Of a stretch of 27,569 bases of DNA, positions 13,232 to 21,600 are shown one piece after another (the first letter of the stretch is position 1; each line of letters begins with the position of its first letter). This DNA is from Firmicutes bacterium UBA6811 (lineage in GTDB: Bacteria > Bacillota > SHA-98 > UBA4971). The notes below the pieces were generated by a model, which had not been told where the DNA came from, did no database searches, and saw only the letters and a program-made list of their open reading frames with translations. Location: contig DKEX01000002.1 in the NCBI GenBank assembly GCA_002452295.1, positions 7,279-34,847 on the forward strand, given 5' to 3'. Position numbers and translations under genes: made by a program.

Positions 13232-15328
13232 TCAGGCTTGCTGCTCCTTCTCTTTCTTCGCCTTCTCGATTATCTGCTGGCTGACCTGTGCTGGCACTTC
13301 CTCGTAGTGCGAGAACTCCATGGAGTACGAGCCGCGCCCCCCTGTGATGGAGCGGAGGTCTATGGCGTACTTGAACATCTCGGCCATCGGCACCTGGGCC
13401 TTGATGACCCGGTACTTGCCGTGAGGCTCCATGCCCATGATCCTGCCGCGTCTCTTGTTCAGGTCTCCCATCACATCTCCCATCTGGTTCTCAGGAACCA
13501 CCACCTGGACGCTCATGATGGGCTCGAGCAACACGGGGCGGGCGTCGAGAACGCCCTTCTTGAACGCCATCGACGCGGCGATCTTGAACGCCATTTCCGA
13601 CGAGTCCACAGGGTGGTAGGAACCGTCGTAGAGGGTGACCCTGACATCAACCACCGGGTAGCCTGCCAACACTCCCTCCAGGAGGGCCTCTCTCACGCCT
13701 TTCTCCACTGCGGGGATGTACTGCCGCGGCACGGCGCCGCCAAATATCTTGTCAACGAACTCGAACTCGCCTCCGGGAGGCAGCGGTTCAAGCTCGAGGA
13801 ACACGTGACCGTACTGGCCGCGGCCACCGGTTTGTTTCTTGTGTTTCCCCTCGACCTTCGTGGTTCCGCGAATGGTCTCGCGATACGGCACCTTCGGGGT
13901 CTCGAGCACGACCTCTGTCCCAAACTTGCGCTTCAGTTTGTCCGCGATAACCTCGATGTGGACCTCGCCCATGCCCTCAACTATCGTCTCGGATGTCTCC
14001 GCGTCACGCCTCACGATCACTGTAGGGTCTTCCTCTGCGAGCCTGGCAAGGCCGCTGCCGATCTTCTCTTCATCGGCCTTGCTCTTCGGCTTCATGGCCA
14101 TGGCCAGGGTGGGCCTGGGGAAGTCGATGCCTGGTAGGACTATAGGGCTCATCTTGTCTGTGAACGTATCGCCCGTTGCCGTTACCGATAGCTTTGCCAC
14201 GGCGGCTATGTCGCCGGCACCCACCTCACCGGCAGGCTCCTGTTGCTTTCCTCTCATGAAAAACACCTGGCCGATGCGCTCCTGGGCGTCGCGGGTGACG
14301 TTGTAAACCTGTGAATCCGACCTGATCGTGCCGGAGTATACCCGGAAGAGGCTTATCTTGCCGACGAACGGGTCCGCTGTGGTCTTGAACACGAGAGCGG
14401 AGAGCGGAGATCCATCCTCCGGGGCCCTCTCAGCCTTCTCCTCGGACCTGGGCACTGTGCCAATCACTGCACCGGCGTCCGCTGGCGACGGCAGAAGCGA
14501 CACGATGGCGTCCATGAGCGGCTGCAAGCCGATGTTCCGGAGCGCCGAGGCGCACAGGATGGGGTACGCCTTTCCCTGGACGACTCCCGCCCGGAGGCCT
14601 TTCGCGATCTCGTCCTGCGTCAGCTCGTTGCCCTCGAGGTATTTCTCGATGAGCTCGTCATCGCTTTCGGCAGCGATCTCGACGAGCGCGTCGCGATACT
14701 CCTGAGCCCGGTCGAGAACGTCTCCTGGGATGTCCTCCTCCTTGAACTTCCCACCCGCTCCGTTCTCGTACACGACAGCCTTCATCTTGACGAGGTCCAC
14801 CACGCCCCGGAAGCTGTCCCAGGACCCAATGGGGATCTGCACCGGGACGCAGCGGTTCCCGAAACTACTGCGCACGGCCTCGACAGCCTTGAAGAAGTCA
14901 GCGTTTTCGCGGTCCAGCTTTGTGACGACGATGGCCCTCGGGAGCTCCCGCTCCTCCATGAACCTCCACACGTTCTCGGTGCCCACCTCGACCCCCGAGA
15001 CCGCGCAGACCACGACGAGGGCGGAGTCAGCCACCCGGAGACCGCTCTTCACCTCGCCGACAAAATCAGCGTAACCAGGCGTATCGATGAGGTTGATCTT
15101 CGCGCCCGCCCATTCGCAGGGAGCGACCGCCGTTGATATGGAGATGTTGCGCCTGATCTCATCAGGATCGTAGTCCATCGTGCTGGTTCCCTCGTCTACC
15201 CTGCCCAGCCTGTCGATGGCGTGGGCATCATACAAAATCGCCTCGGCAAGGCTGGTCTTTCCCGCCCCGCCATGGGCGATAAGGGCCACGTTCCGGAGAT
15301 CCTCCGTCCGGTACTTCTTCAAAAACAT
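13232..15328 (-). CDS. Elongation factor G-like translational GTPase (FusA2 type)
   Basis: A 698-residue, five-domain EF-G relative. The G1 loop is AHGGAGKTS (K24), but G3 reads DTPGY, with Tyr86 where canonical EF-G has the catalytic His of DTPGH, and G4 reads TKLD (136-139) instead of NKxD. Domains II to V are complete, with SGTIRSDSQVYN, GMGEVHIEV, GGRGQYGHV and the final SITGGRGSYSM. This pattern belongs to the EF-G-II/FusA2 subgroup, whose members bind ribosomes but often have altered GTPase activity. It lies outside the usual rpsL-rpsG-fusA-tuf operon, which also argues for a paralogue. ATG 15328 sits 2 bases after GGAGGAG; TTG 15322 would give better spacing. Promoter at 15372-15400. 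Role possibilities: ribosome rescue, recycling or stress translation. Confidence 0.92.
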   Translation of the reverse strand: MFLKKYRTEDLRNVALIAHGGAGKTSLAEAILYDAHAIDRLGRVDEGTSTMDYDPDEIRRNISISTAVAPCEWAGAKINLIDTPGYADFVGEVKSGLRVADSALVVVCAVSGVEVGTENVWRFMEERELPRAIVVTKLDRENADFFKAVEAVRSSFGNRCVPVQIPIGSWDSFRGVVDLVKMKAVVYENGAGGKFKEEDIPGDVLDRAQEYRDALVEIAAESDDELIEKYLEGNELTQDEIAKGLRAGVVQGKAYPILCASALRNIGLQPLMDAIVSLLPSPADAGAVIGTVPRSEEKAERAPEDGSPLSALVFKTTADPFVGKISLFRVYSGTIRSDSQVYNVTRDAQERIGQVFFMRGKQQEPAGEVGAGDIAAVAKLSVTATGDTFTDKMSPIVLPGIDFPRPTLAMAMKPKSKADEEKIGSGLARLAEEDPTVIVRRDAETSETIVEGMGEVHIEVIADKLKRKFGTEVVLETPKVPYRETIRGTTKVEGKHKKQTGGRGQYGHVFLELEPLPPGGEFEFVDKIFGGAVPRQYIPAVEKGVREALLEGVLAGYPVVDVRVTLYDGSYHPVDSSEMAFKIAASMAFKKGVLDARPVLLEPIMSVQVVVPENQMGDVMGDLNKRRGRIMGMEPHGKYRVIKAQVPMAEMFKYAIDLRSITGGRGSYSMEFSHYEEVPAQVSQQIIEKAKKEKEQQA

Positions 15329-15371
15329 CTCCTCCTTAAGAACGCTCGTCCGGTCTTGTGTTGCCTTCATT

Positions 15372-15400
15372 ATTCTACACTTGCACCCCGCCGATTTCAA
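15372..15400 (-). promoter_or_regulatory. Sigma-A promoter of the EF-G-like gene
   Basis: Read on the minus strand, TTGAAA (15400-15395) and TAGAAT (15377-15372) are 17 bases apart. Transcription would start near 15365, about 37 bases before the ATG at 15328, so the longer frame upstream of that is not translated. Confidence 0.75.
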
Positions 15401-15428
15401 GAGAAGCGCGCGACGCGCTCGGCTTGCG

Positions 15429-15695
15429 TCACCTTGTGCCCACCATGATCAGCATGGTGCCGCAGAGGATGACGAACAGCTTCACCCAGGACACCCGGCC
15501 GGCCAGGCCCGAGAGGCCGAGCGCGCACACCATCACGAGCACGGCCGGCCCGAGAACCCCAAGGGCCGCATTGATCTTGAGCGCCACCGAGACACGGCTA
15601 CATCTCAGCATGACAAACGCCGCGAGCACCTCCACCACCGCGCCCACAACTCTGAGACACGCCATGGCTGCCACGACTCTTTCCTCGCCTATCAC
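15429..15695 (-). CDS. YqhV-like DUF2619 membrane protein
   Basis: An 88-residue integral membrane protein matching the DUF2619/YqhV family of spore-forming Bacillota in length and pattern. It has three predicted membrane segments: roughly residues 8-31 (VVAAMACLRVVGAVVEVLAA onward), 38-62 (INAALGVLGPAVLVMVCALG onward) and 69-85 (VKLFVILCGTMLIMVG). GTG 15695 has GGAGG 9 bases upstream; the frame extends to 15806, but the extra part is hydrophilic and lies across the divergent promoter region. In Bacillus subtilis yqhV sits next to the spoIIIA operon; here it lies upstream of the EF-G-like gene on the same strand, with the promoter of that gene between them. Function is unknown; a sporulation link is inference only. 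Confidence 0.82.
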   Translation of the reverse strand: MIGEERVVAAMACLRVVGAVVEVLAAFVMLRCSRVSVALKINAALGVLGPAVLVMVCALGLSGLAGRVSWVKLFVILCGTMLIMVGTR

Positions 15696-15800
15696 GTCAG
15701 ATAGCCTCCTGCCCCTTGTCAACATGATCGTATGCCCGCCCGTTTCTTTCCCGCGCATATCTACATTGCCTGCTTTGTCTCTTGCTCTGTTTTGCGTTAC

Positions 15801-15829
15801 TTGCATGACGACGCCTGTTATGTTATACT
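15801..15829 (+). promoter_or_regulatory. Sigma-A promoter of the rimP-nusA-infB operon
   Basis: TTGCAT (15801-15806) and TATACT (15824-15829) have a 17-base spacer. Transcription would start near 15836 and leave a leader of about 157 bases before rimP. No better promoter is visible between here and rpsO. Confidence 0.75.
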
Positions 15830-15835
15830 CTCAGC

Positions 15836-15993
15836 GTGAAGCCTTCCAGCAGGCGACGCTGCAGCAACTGTGGAGAGTGGGGGAACCCACTCTCTCATGT
15901 TGTGGGGCGGTTTGGACTCATCCCCTGCGCACCGGCAGGGCCGGGTGCCGGGCGGGGGAGAGGATGGCATCGCGGGATCGGTAGAGGAGGAAG
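15836..15993 (+). promoter_or_regulatory. Structured 5' leader of the rimP operon
   Basis: The leader contains a 9-bp perfect hairpin, GAGAGTGGG (15873-15881) with CCCACTCTC (15886-15894), closed by a GGAA (GNRA) tetraloop. A second GC-rich segment around 15922-15950 can fold in two competing ways (CCCTGC with GCAGGG, or GCACC with GGTGC). CAGCGT (15832-15837) and ACGCTG (15856-15861) are complementary but partly precede the predicted start. No known riboswitch class was recognised. Autoregulation by an operon product, such as NusA or a translation factor, is a plausible role. Confidence 0.5.
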
Positions 15994-16458
15994 ATGCTTT
16001 TGAAGCCTCAGGACATCGAGAGCCTTGTGAGGGGCGTCCTGCAACCGATGGTGGAGGGAAAAGGGATCGAACTCGTGGACGTGGAATACGTCAAGGAAGG
16101 CGGCCAGTGGTGCCTCAGGGTGTATATCGATCGCCCTGAAGGAGTCTCCATGGACGATTGCGAATGGGTGAACGACGAACTTGGCCGCAAGCTGGATGAT
16201 CTCGACCCGATCCCTCAAAGCTACGTGCTAGAGGTGTCATCCTCGGGGGAGAAGCCCCTCAGGCGCGACAGCGACTATGAGCGGTCCCGCGGCCGCACGG
16301 TGCTGGTGAGCCTGTACGCACCTGTCGACGGCCGAAAGTCGTTCGAGGGCAAGCTATTGGGCATCGCCGACGGAAAGGTCAGGCTCGATCTAGAGGGCCG
16401 CGTCGTCGAGCTGCCGCGTGAGAAGGTGAGCCGCGCGAGGCTGGTCGTGGAGATTTAG
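15994..16458 (+). CDS. rimP: Ribosome maturation factor RimP
   Basis: Cytoplasmic factor for late assembly of the 30S subunit (formerly YlxS/YhbC). The 154 residues show the expected two parts: an N-terminal alpha/beta domain (VEGKGIELVDVEYVKEGGQW to LRVYIDRPEGVSMDDC and SYVLEVSSSGEKPLRR) and a C-terminal SH3-like barrel from about residue 90 (GRTVLVSLYAPVDGRKSFEG). The GVSMDDC and EVSSSGEKPLRR stretches match the family's most conserved segments, though the usual EVSSPGLDRPL reads SSGEKPL here. GAGGAGG lies 5 to 6 bases before ATG 15994. First gene of the operon; nusA follows after 115 bases containing a terminator-like hairpin, an order conserved across bacteria. Confidence 0.95.
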   Translation: MLLKPQDIESLVRGVLQPMVEGKGIELVDVEYVKEGGQWCLRVYIDRPEGVSMDDCEWVNDELGRKLDDLDPIPQSYVLEVSSSGEKPLRRDSDYERSRGRTVLVSLYAPVDGRKSFEGKLLGIADGKVRLDLEGRVVELPREKVSRARLVVEI

Positions 16459-16496
16459 GCCCAGCGGGCGGCCCTGGTGTGTTCCGGTTCTTGCAG

Positions 16497-16518
16497 GCGG
16501 GCGAAAAGCCCGCATTTT
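16497..16518 (+). terminator. Terminator-like hairpin between rimP and nusA
   Basis: GCGGGC (16497-16502) and GCCCGC (16508-16513) pair around a GAAAA loop, followed directly by ATTTTA. This is a compact intrinsic terminator with a short T-run placed inside the operon, 56 bases before the nusA start. It could act as an attenuator sensitive to NusA level. Confidence 0.55.
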
Positions 16519-16573
16519 ACAGGCCCTGATACGGGATAACGGAGCAATTCGCCGGAGGGCGAGGAGGGTTACG

Positions 16574-18262
16574 ATGAATTCCGAGGTCATTCAGGCGCTC
16601 ACACAGCTTGAAAAGGAGCGGGGGATCCCGCGCGACGCGTTGCTCGAGGCCATAGAGGTGGCGCTCGTCTCGGCCTTTAAGCGGAACTATGGTTCCTCGC
16701 AGAACGTCAGGGTGAAGATCGACCCCGACACCGGGGAGATCAACGTCTACGCCCACAAAAACGTCGCGGAAACGGCGCGAGATCCGAGACAGGAGATATC
16801 ACTGGAAGATGCACGGGCAGTGGACCCCACGCACGAGGTCGGTGACGTCTTCGAGGTGGAGGTGACGCCCCGCGAGTTCGGAAGAATAGCCGCGCAGACC
16901 GCCAAGCAGGTGGTGGTGCAGAAGATCCGCGAGGCCGAGCGAGGCGTCATATACGAGGAGTACAGCAACAGGGAAGGCGACGTCGTGACGGGGATCGTCC
17001 AGCGTCGGGAGATGCGCAACGTCATCGTGGATCTCGGGCGGGTCGAGGCCGTCATGCCCCCCTCCGAGCAGGTGCATCGCGAGAGCTACTCGTTCGGCGA
17101 CAGGATAAAGGTCTACATCGTCGAGGCGCGCAAGACGCCGAAGGGGCCGCAGGTGGTCGTCTCCCGTAGCCATCCGGGCCTCCTGAAGAGGCTTCTGGAG
17201 CTCGAGGTCCCCGAGATTTACGACGGGACTGTCGAAATCAAGGGCATCGCCAGGGAGGCTGGCAGCAGGTCCAAGGTGGCGGTGGTGTCCTACGATCCGA
17301 ACGTGGACGCTGTCGGAGCATGCGTGGGCCCTCGTGGAATGCGCGTTCAGAAGATCGTCGCGGAGTTGCGCGGCGAGAAGATAGACATCATCCAGTGGCA
17401 CGACGACCACGGTATATACGTTTCCAACGCTCTCAGCCCTGCGCGCGTCATCCTGACGCGCGTGGATGAGGAAACCCACGTGGCGAGAGCGATAGTGCCG
17501 GATAACCAGCTGTCGCTCGCCATCGGCAAGGAAGGTCAGAACGCGCGGCTTGCGGCCAAGCTCACAGGCTGGAGGATCGACATCAAGAGCGACTCGCAGG
17601 CGCGGGCGCTCGAGGAAGAGGAGGAGCGGCTGGCCGCGGAGAGGGCCGCCAGGGAGCAGGAAACCAGCGAGGGCGAGGCCGGGGAGGCGCCAGAGGAGGG
17701 CCTTCGGCACGAGCTCGAAGCGGAGGCCGAAGGCGTGGCCGAGGCGGGGGCCCCGGTAGCTCCATCAGTGGATGAGGCCTTCTGGGAGGAACCTGCTCCC
17801 ATCGAGGAGCCAGCTCCGTCCGTGGATGAAACGGAGCCTGTGCCTGGCGGCGAGGAGGTAGAGCCAGAATGGGGGACCGCCGAGCCGGCTGACCAGGCCG
17901 GGTCCGCGGCCGAGGGCACGCGGGGAGAGGCCGAGCCGTCGCACGCGACCTGGCGTGAGCCGGTTGTCCCACCGGGCGAGCCGGTGGCCGAGATCGCCGG
18001 GGTGGATGAAGAGGAGGCCGCTCACGAGACGACCCCCGTGGAGGAGACGGAGCCTGCTGCGGAGGTCGGCAGGGAGGAAGAGATCGCTTCAGATGAAGAG
18101 AAGGAATCCTCACCCGAGTCCATGCCTCGCCGCAAGAAGAAGGACAAGGCGAAGAAGGGCGAGGGGAACGAGGAAGAGCCTCCGCGGAAAGGGCGCGGTC
18201 CGAAAAAGGCACGGCGCGATCACGACCTCGATGATGAGATCGATGTGGACCTCGATGTGTAG
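16574..18262 (+). CDS. nusA: Transcription elongation/termination factor NusA, with long acidic tail
   Basis: RNA-polymerase-binding factor that modulates pausing, termination and antitermination. Residues 1-340 form the standard core: N-terminal polymerase-binding domain (about 1-130), S1 domain (about 135-200, VVTGIVQRREMRNVIVDLG), KH1 with GPRG at 252-255 and KH2 with GKEG at 318-321. The core ends at DIKSD. About 220 further residues follow that are rich in Glu, Ala and Pro, including PAPIEEPAPSVDETEP, then a short basic cluster (PRRKKKDKAKKGEG) and a terminal acidic stretch (DDEIDVDLDV). Bacillota NusA usually stops near the core, so this extension is unusual; it shows no recognisable acidic-repeat domain of the E. 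coli type. GAGGAGGG precedes ATG 16574. rnpM follows after 45 bases. Confidence 0.96.
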   Translation: MNSEVIQALTQLEKERGIPRDALLEAIEVALVSAFKRNYGSSQNVRVKIDPDTGEINVYAHKNVAETARDPRQEISLEDARAVDPTHEVGDVFEVEVTPREFGRIAAQTAKQVVVQKIREAERGVIYEEYSNREGDVVTGIVQRREMRNVIVDLGRVEAVMPPSEQVHRESYSFGDRIKVYIVEARKTPKGPQVVVSRSHPGLLKRLLELEVPEIYDGTVEIKGIAREAGSRSKVAVVSYDPNVDAVGACVGPRGMRVQKIVAELRGEKIDIIQWHDDHGIYVSNALSPARVILTRVDEETHVARAIVPDNQLSLAIGKEGQNARLAAKLTGWRIDIKSDSQARALEEEEERLAAERAAREQETSEGEAGEAPEEGLRHELEAEAEGVAEAGAPVAPSVDEAFWEEPAPIEEPAPSVDETEPVPGGEEVEPEWGTAEPADQAGSAAEGTRGEAEPSHATWREPVVPPGEPVAEIAGVDEEEAAHETTPVEETEPAAEVGREEEIASDEEKESSPESMPRRKKKDKAKKGEGNEEEPPRKGRGPKKARRDHDLDDEIDVDLDV

Positions 18263-18307
18263 GTTAAGGCTGCAGGTGAGGCAAGCGGAGGCGGGTGATC
18301 TTCGGCA

Positions 18308-18634
18308 ATGGCAAGAGGCAAGTCCCGTCAGAAAGTAAGGAAGGTCCCGCAGCGAACGTGCGTCGGGTGCAGGGAGGTCAGGCCCAAGAAGGAGCTTGTC
18401 CGGATCGTGCGTACGCCGGAAGGTCTTGTTGAGGTGGATCTCACTGGCAAGCGCTCGGGAAGGGGAGCTTACATCTGCCCCGATCCCCGGTGCCTGGAGC
18501 TTGCGTTGAGAGGAAAACGGTTGGATGCGGCCCTTGGAGTGGCCGTGCCCGGTGATGTGGTCGATGGTCTTGCGCGTCAGCTCTCATCGTGCGTGCTGGC
18601 GCAGGGTCTCCCGCCTGGGGCCGGGAAGATTTAA
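18308..18634 (+). CDS. rnpM: RNase P modulator RnpM (YlxR family)
   Basis: Small nucleic-acid-binding protein of the YlxR/DUF448 family, reported in Bacillus subtilis to bind RNase P RNA and modulate its activity. The signature RTCVGCREVRPKKELVRIV carries Cys18 and Cys21, and a second cysteine pair occurs in GRGAYICPDPRC (57 and 62); the GRGAY box is the family's hallmark. With 108 residues it is slightly longer than the typical 90, owing to an uncharged C-terminal tail. ATG 18308 lies about 45 bases after nusA and 13 bases separate its stop from infB. In most Bacillota ylxQ, an L7Ae-like gene, lies between the two; it is missing here. Confidence 0.94.
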   Translation: MARGKSRQKVRKVPQRTCVGCREVRPKKELVRIVRTPEGLVEVDLTGKRSGRGAYICPDPRCLELALRGKRLDAALGVAVPGDVVDGLARQLSSCVLAQGLPPGAGKI

Positions 18635-18647
18635 AGGTGGTGGGTAT

Positions 18648-21600
18648 ATGGGGAAGAAGACCAGGGTATATGAGCTCGCACGCGAGCTTGGCAGGAACAG
18701 CAAGGAGATCCTCGACCTGCTGGCCGAGTCCGGCGTGCGCGACAAGAATCACATGAGCGCCCTGGAGGACAATGTGGTCAGGTTCATAGAGAACAGGTTT
18801 GCCGAGAAGGAAGGGCGCAAGGAGCCCAAGCGCCCTGCCGGGGGCAGGGCTGCCCAGCCCGATACGGAGAGGGAGACGCCGGCAGCAAAGGAGGCGGCGC
18901 CGCCGAGGGAGAAGCCGAAGCCGAAGCCGAGGCCGAAACCTCTCCCGCTGCCAAGGCCGACTCAGCCAAGGCGGCCGGGCCAGCGCTATGGGGCTGGAAG
19001 GCCTCGCCCTGCCGTCCGGGATATGGGAGCGGCACGCTCCGCATCCCCACCCGCACCTGGGCAGAGGCGCGGTCCAGGCTCGAGGCGTGCCAGCAACGGA
19101 AGGCCAGCGGCGGACGGCTACCCGGCCGCACGCGACAGCCGGGAACGCCGGTGGACGCCAGCAGGTGCAACGCCCGCCGGGCAGCGGCCTGGGGCGAGAA
19201 AGCACTGGCCTACCCAGATCGCTCCCACCATGCCACCTGCACGGCCCAGGACCCAGGCTCGAACGGGCCGCCCTGCTCCGGGCTCAACCGGCGCAGTGGC
19301 CGGGATGCCTGCAGGTGCAGCGGAAGGCAGAGGCAGGGCCTTCGAGCGATCCAGGCAGATCCGCCCTGTGGTTCCCCCGGCCCCGCAGAAGCCAGCCGAA
19401 CCGGAGGTTCAAGGAGCGCCTGGCATGCCGATTGAGGGAGCTACCGCGACCCCACGGCCTGAGAGGGTTGCCCCCCGGGAAACACCAGAGGTCGTCACAA
19501 GGGCACCGGAGAAGGCGCCAGAGACCATCCCGGTGACCGCCACGGCGGCGCCTGGGACGTCGGCGCGGCCGGGTCAGGAAGGCGCTGAGCCTTCTGTTCG
19601 TGCCACGCGCCCTGAAGAAGCCCGATCCCGGGAGGCTGACGGGCACCGGCGAGCGCAACAGCCTCCAAAGGCCCCAGCCGCGCAGCGCCCTGCCACGAGA
19701 CAGGCCACCCCGAGGCAGCCTGTCGCGGGCCGTCCCGCCGGAGGCGCTGCCGCCGGGGCGCGACCGCGACCGCCGCGGCCGGACCGTGCTCCTGATGCGA
19801 GAAGGCCTTCTGCCGAGGGGCCGCGCCCCGAGGCAAGAAGGGACGGCAGGGGGCAGAGAGATCACCGCCCGGAGCGCAGGCTGGAGCTGATAAAGGGCGG
19901 CAAGGGCGCCGAGAAGCTGCGGGAGGCGCGGGCCGAGGCCATCATCCGGGCAAGGAAGCCCAGGCGCGGGGCTGGCGCGCAGCCCGGGGCTGCTGCCGCC
20001 AGAAAGAGGGAGCACCCCAGGAAGGAAAAGAAGGTCGCCCTGCCTGCCAGCATCACCGTGGGTGAACTTGCGGAGAAGCTCGGCGTGGGCTCGGGTGAAG
20101 TCATCAAGTCCCTGATGTCCATGGGGGTTCTCGCCACCATCAACCAGGAGATCGACTTCGACGCCGCGAGCCTGGTGGCCGACGAGCACGGGTTCGATGT
20201 GGAGCCTCTCGAGCAGAAAGAGGCGCGGGAGTTTGGAATCGAGGACGCTCCCGACGCGCCGGAGGCTCTCAGGACGAGGCCGCCCGTGGTCACGGTGCTC
20301 GGGCACGTTGACCACGGCAAGACATCGCTTCTGGACGCCATCCGGCAAACGAACGTCACCGCGCAGGAGGCCGGGGGCATCACGCAGCACATCGGGGCCT
20401 ACCAGGTGGAGTTGGGCGGCAGGAGGATCACCTTCATAGACACGCCGGGCCACGAGGCGTTCACGGCCATGCGAGCGCGCGGCGCCCAGGTGACCGACAT
20501 AGCGGTGCTTGTTGTCGCGGCCGACGACGGCGTCATGCCGCAGACCATCGAGGCCATCAACCACGCGCGGGCGGCGAAGGTGCCCATCGTCGTGGCGGTA
20601 AACAAGATAGACAAGGTCAACGCCCAGCCCGACAGGGTCAAGCAGGAGCTTGCCCAGCAGGGTCTCGTGCCTGAGGAGTGGGGCGGGGATACAGTCACCG
20701 TCGAGATATCCGCCCTCCGCAAGCAGGGCATCGAGGAACTGCTGGAGATGATCCTGCTCGTTGCGGACATGAGAGATATCAAGGCCAATCCAGACCGGCC
20801 GGCAAAAGGTACTGTCGTGGAGGCCAGGCTCGACAGGGGCAGGGGACCGGTCGCCACGGTCCTCGTGGAGAAGGGCACCCTGCGGGTGGGCGATGCCATC
20901 GTCGCCGGCGAGGTGTTCGGCAAGGTCCGGGCCATGACCGATGATCAGGGCAGGGCCGTGGAGGCGGCGGGACCGTCCACGCCTGTGGAGGTGCTCGGGT
21001 TCTCGGAGGTGCCGCAGGCGGGCGACGTGATCCACGTCGCATCCGAGGATAAGCTGGCGAAGCAGCTCGCCGCAAGGCGGTCCGACAGGAAGCGGGCCGA
21101 GGAGATCCAGGGGGCGCGCACGATGAGCCTGGACGCCCTCTTTGGCAAGATCCAGGAGGGAGATGTCAAGGAACTCAACCTCATCATCAAGGCGGACGTT
21201 CAGGGCTCCGTCGAGGCGCTGCGACAGTCGCTGGAGCACTTGTCCACAGACGAGGTCAAGGTGAACGTGATCCACTCCGGCGTGGGCGCCATCACCGAGA
21301 GCGATGTCATGCTGGCATCCGCGTCGGGGGCCATCATCATCGGGTTCCAGGTGAGGCCCGATGTCAATGCGAAGAAGATGGCGGAACGAGACCACGTGGA
21401 CGTGCGCCTGTACAGGATCATCTATGATGCCACGGCAGACGTCAAGGCCGCAATGGAGGGCCTGCTCGAGCCGGAGAAGCACGAGGTAACCCTTGGCAGA
21501 GCCGACGTGATGGCCACCTTCCACGTGCCCAAGGTCGGGGTTGTGGCCGGGTGCAAGGTGAGCGATGGCAGGATCACGAGAGACGCTCTCGTGCGCGTGC

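Noticed and set aside
13046..14137. Plus-strand open frame opposite fusA2 (363 codons)
   Set aside because: Antisense to conserved EF-G domains; no homology recognised.
15712..15717. Perfect TTGACA on the minus strand near the YqhV-like gene
   Set aside because: No acceptable -10 element 16-18 bases downstream; it lies too close to the GTG start to be its promoter.
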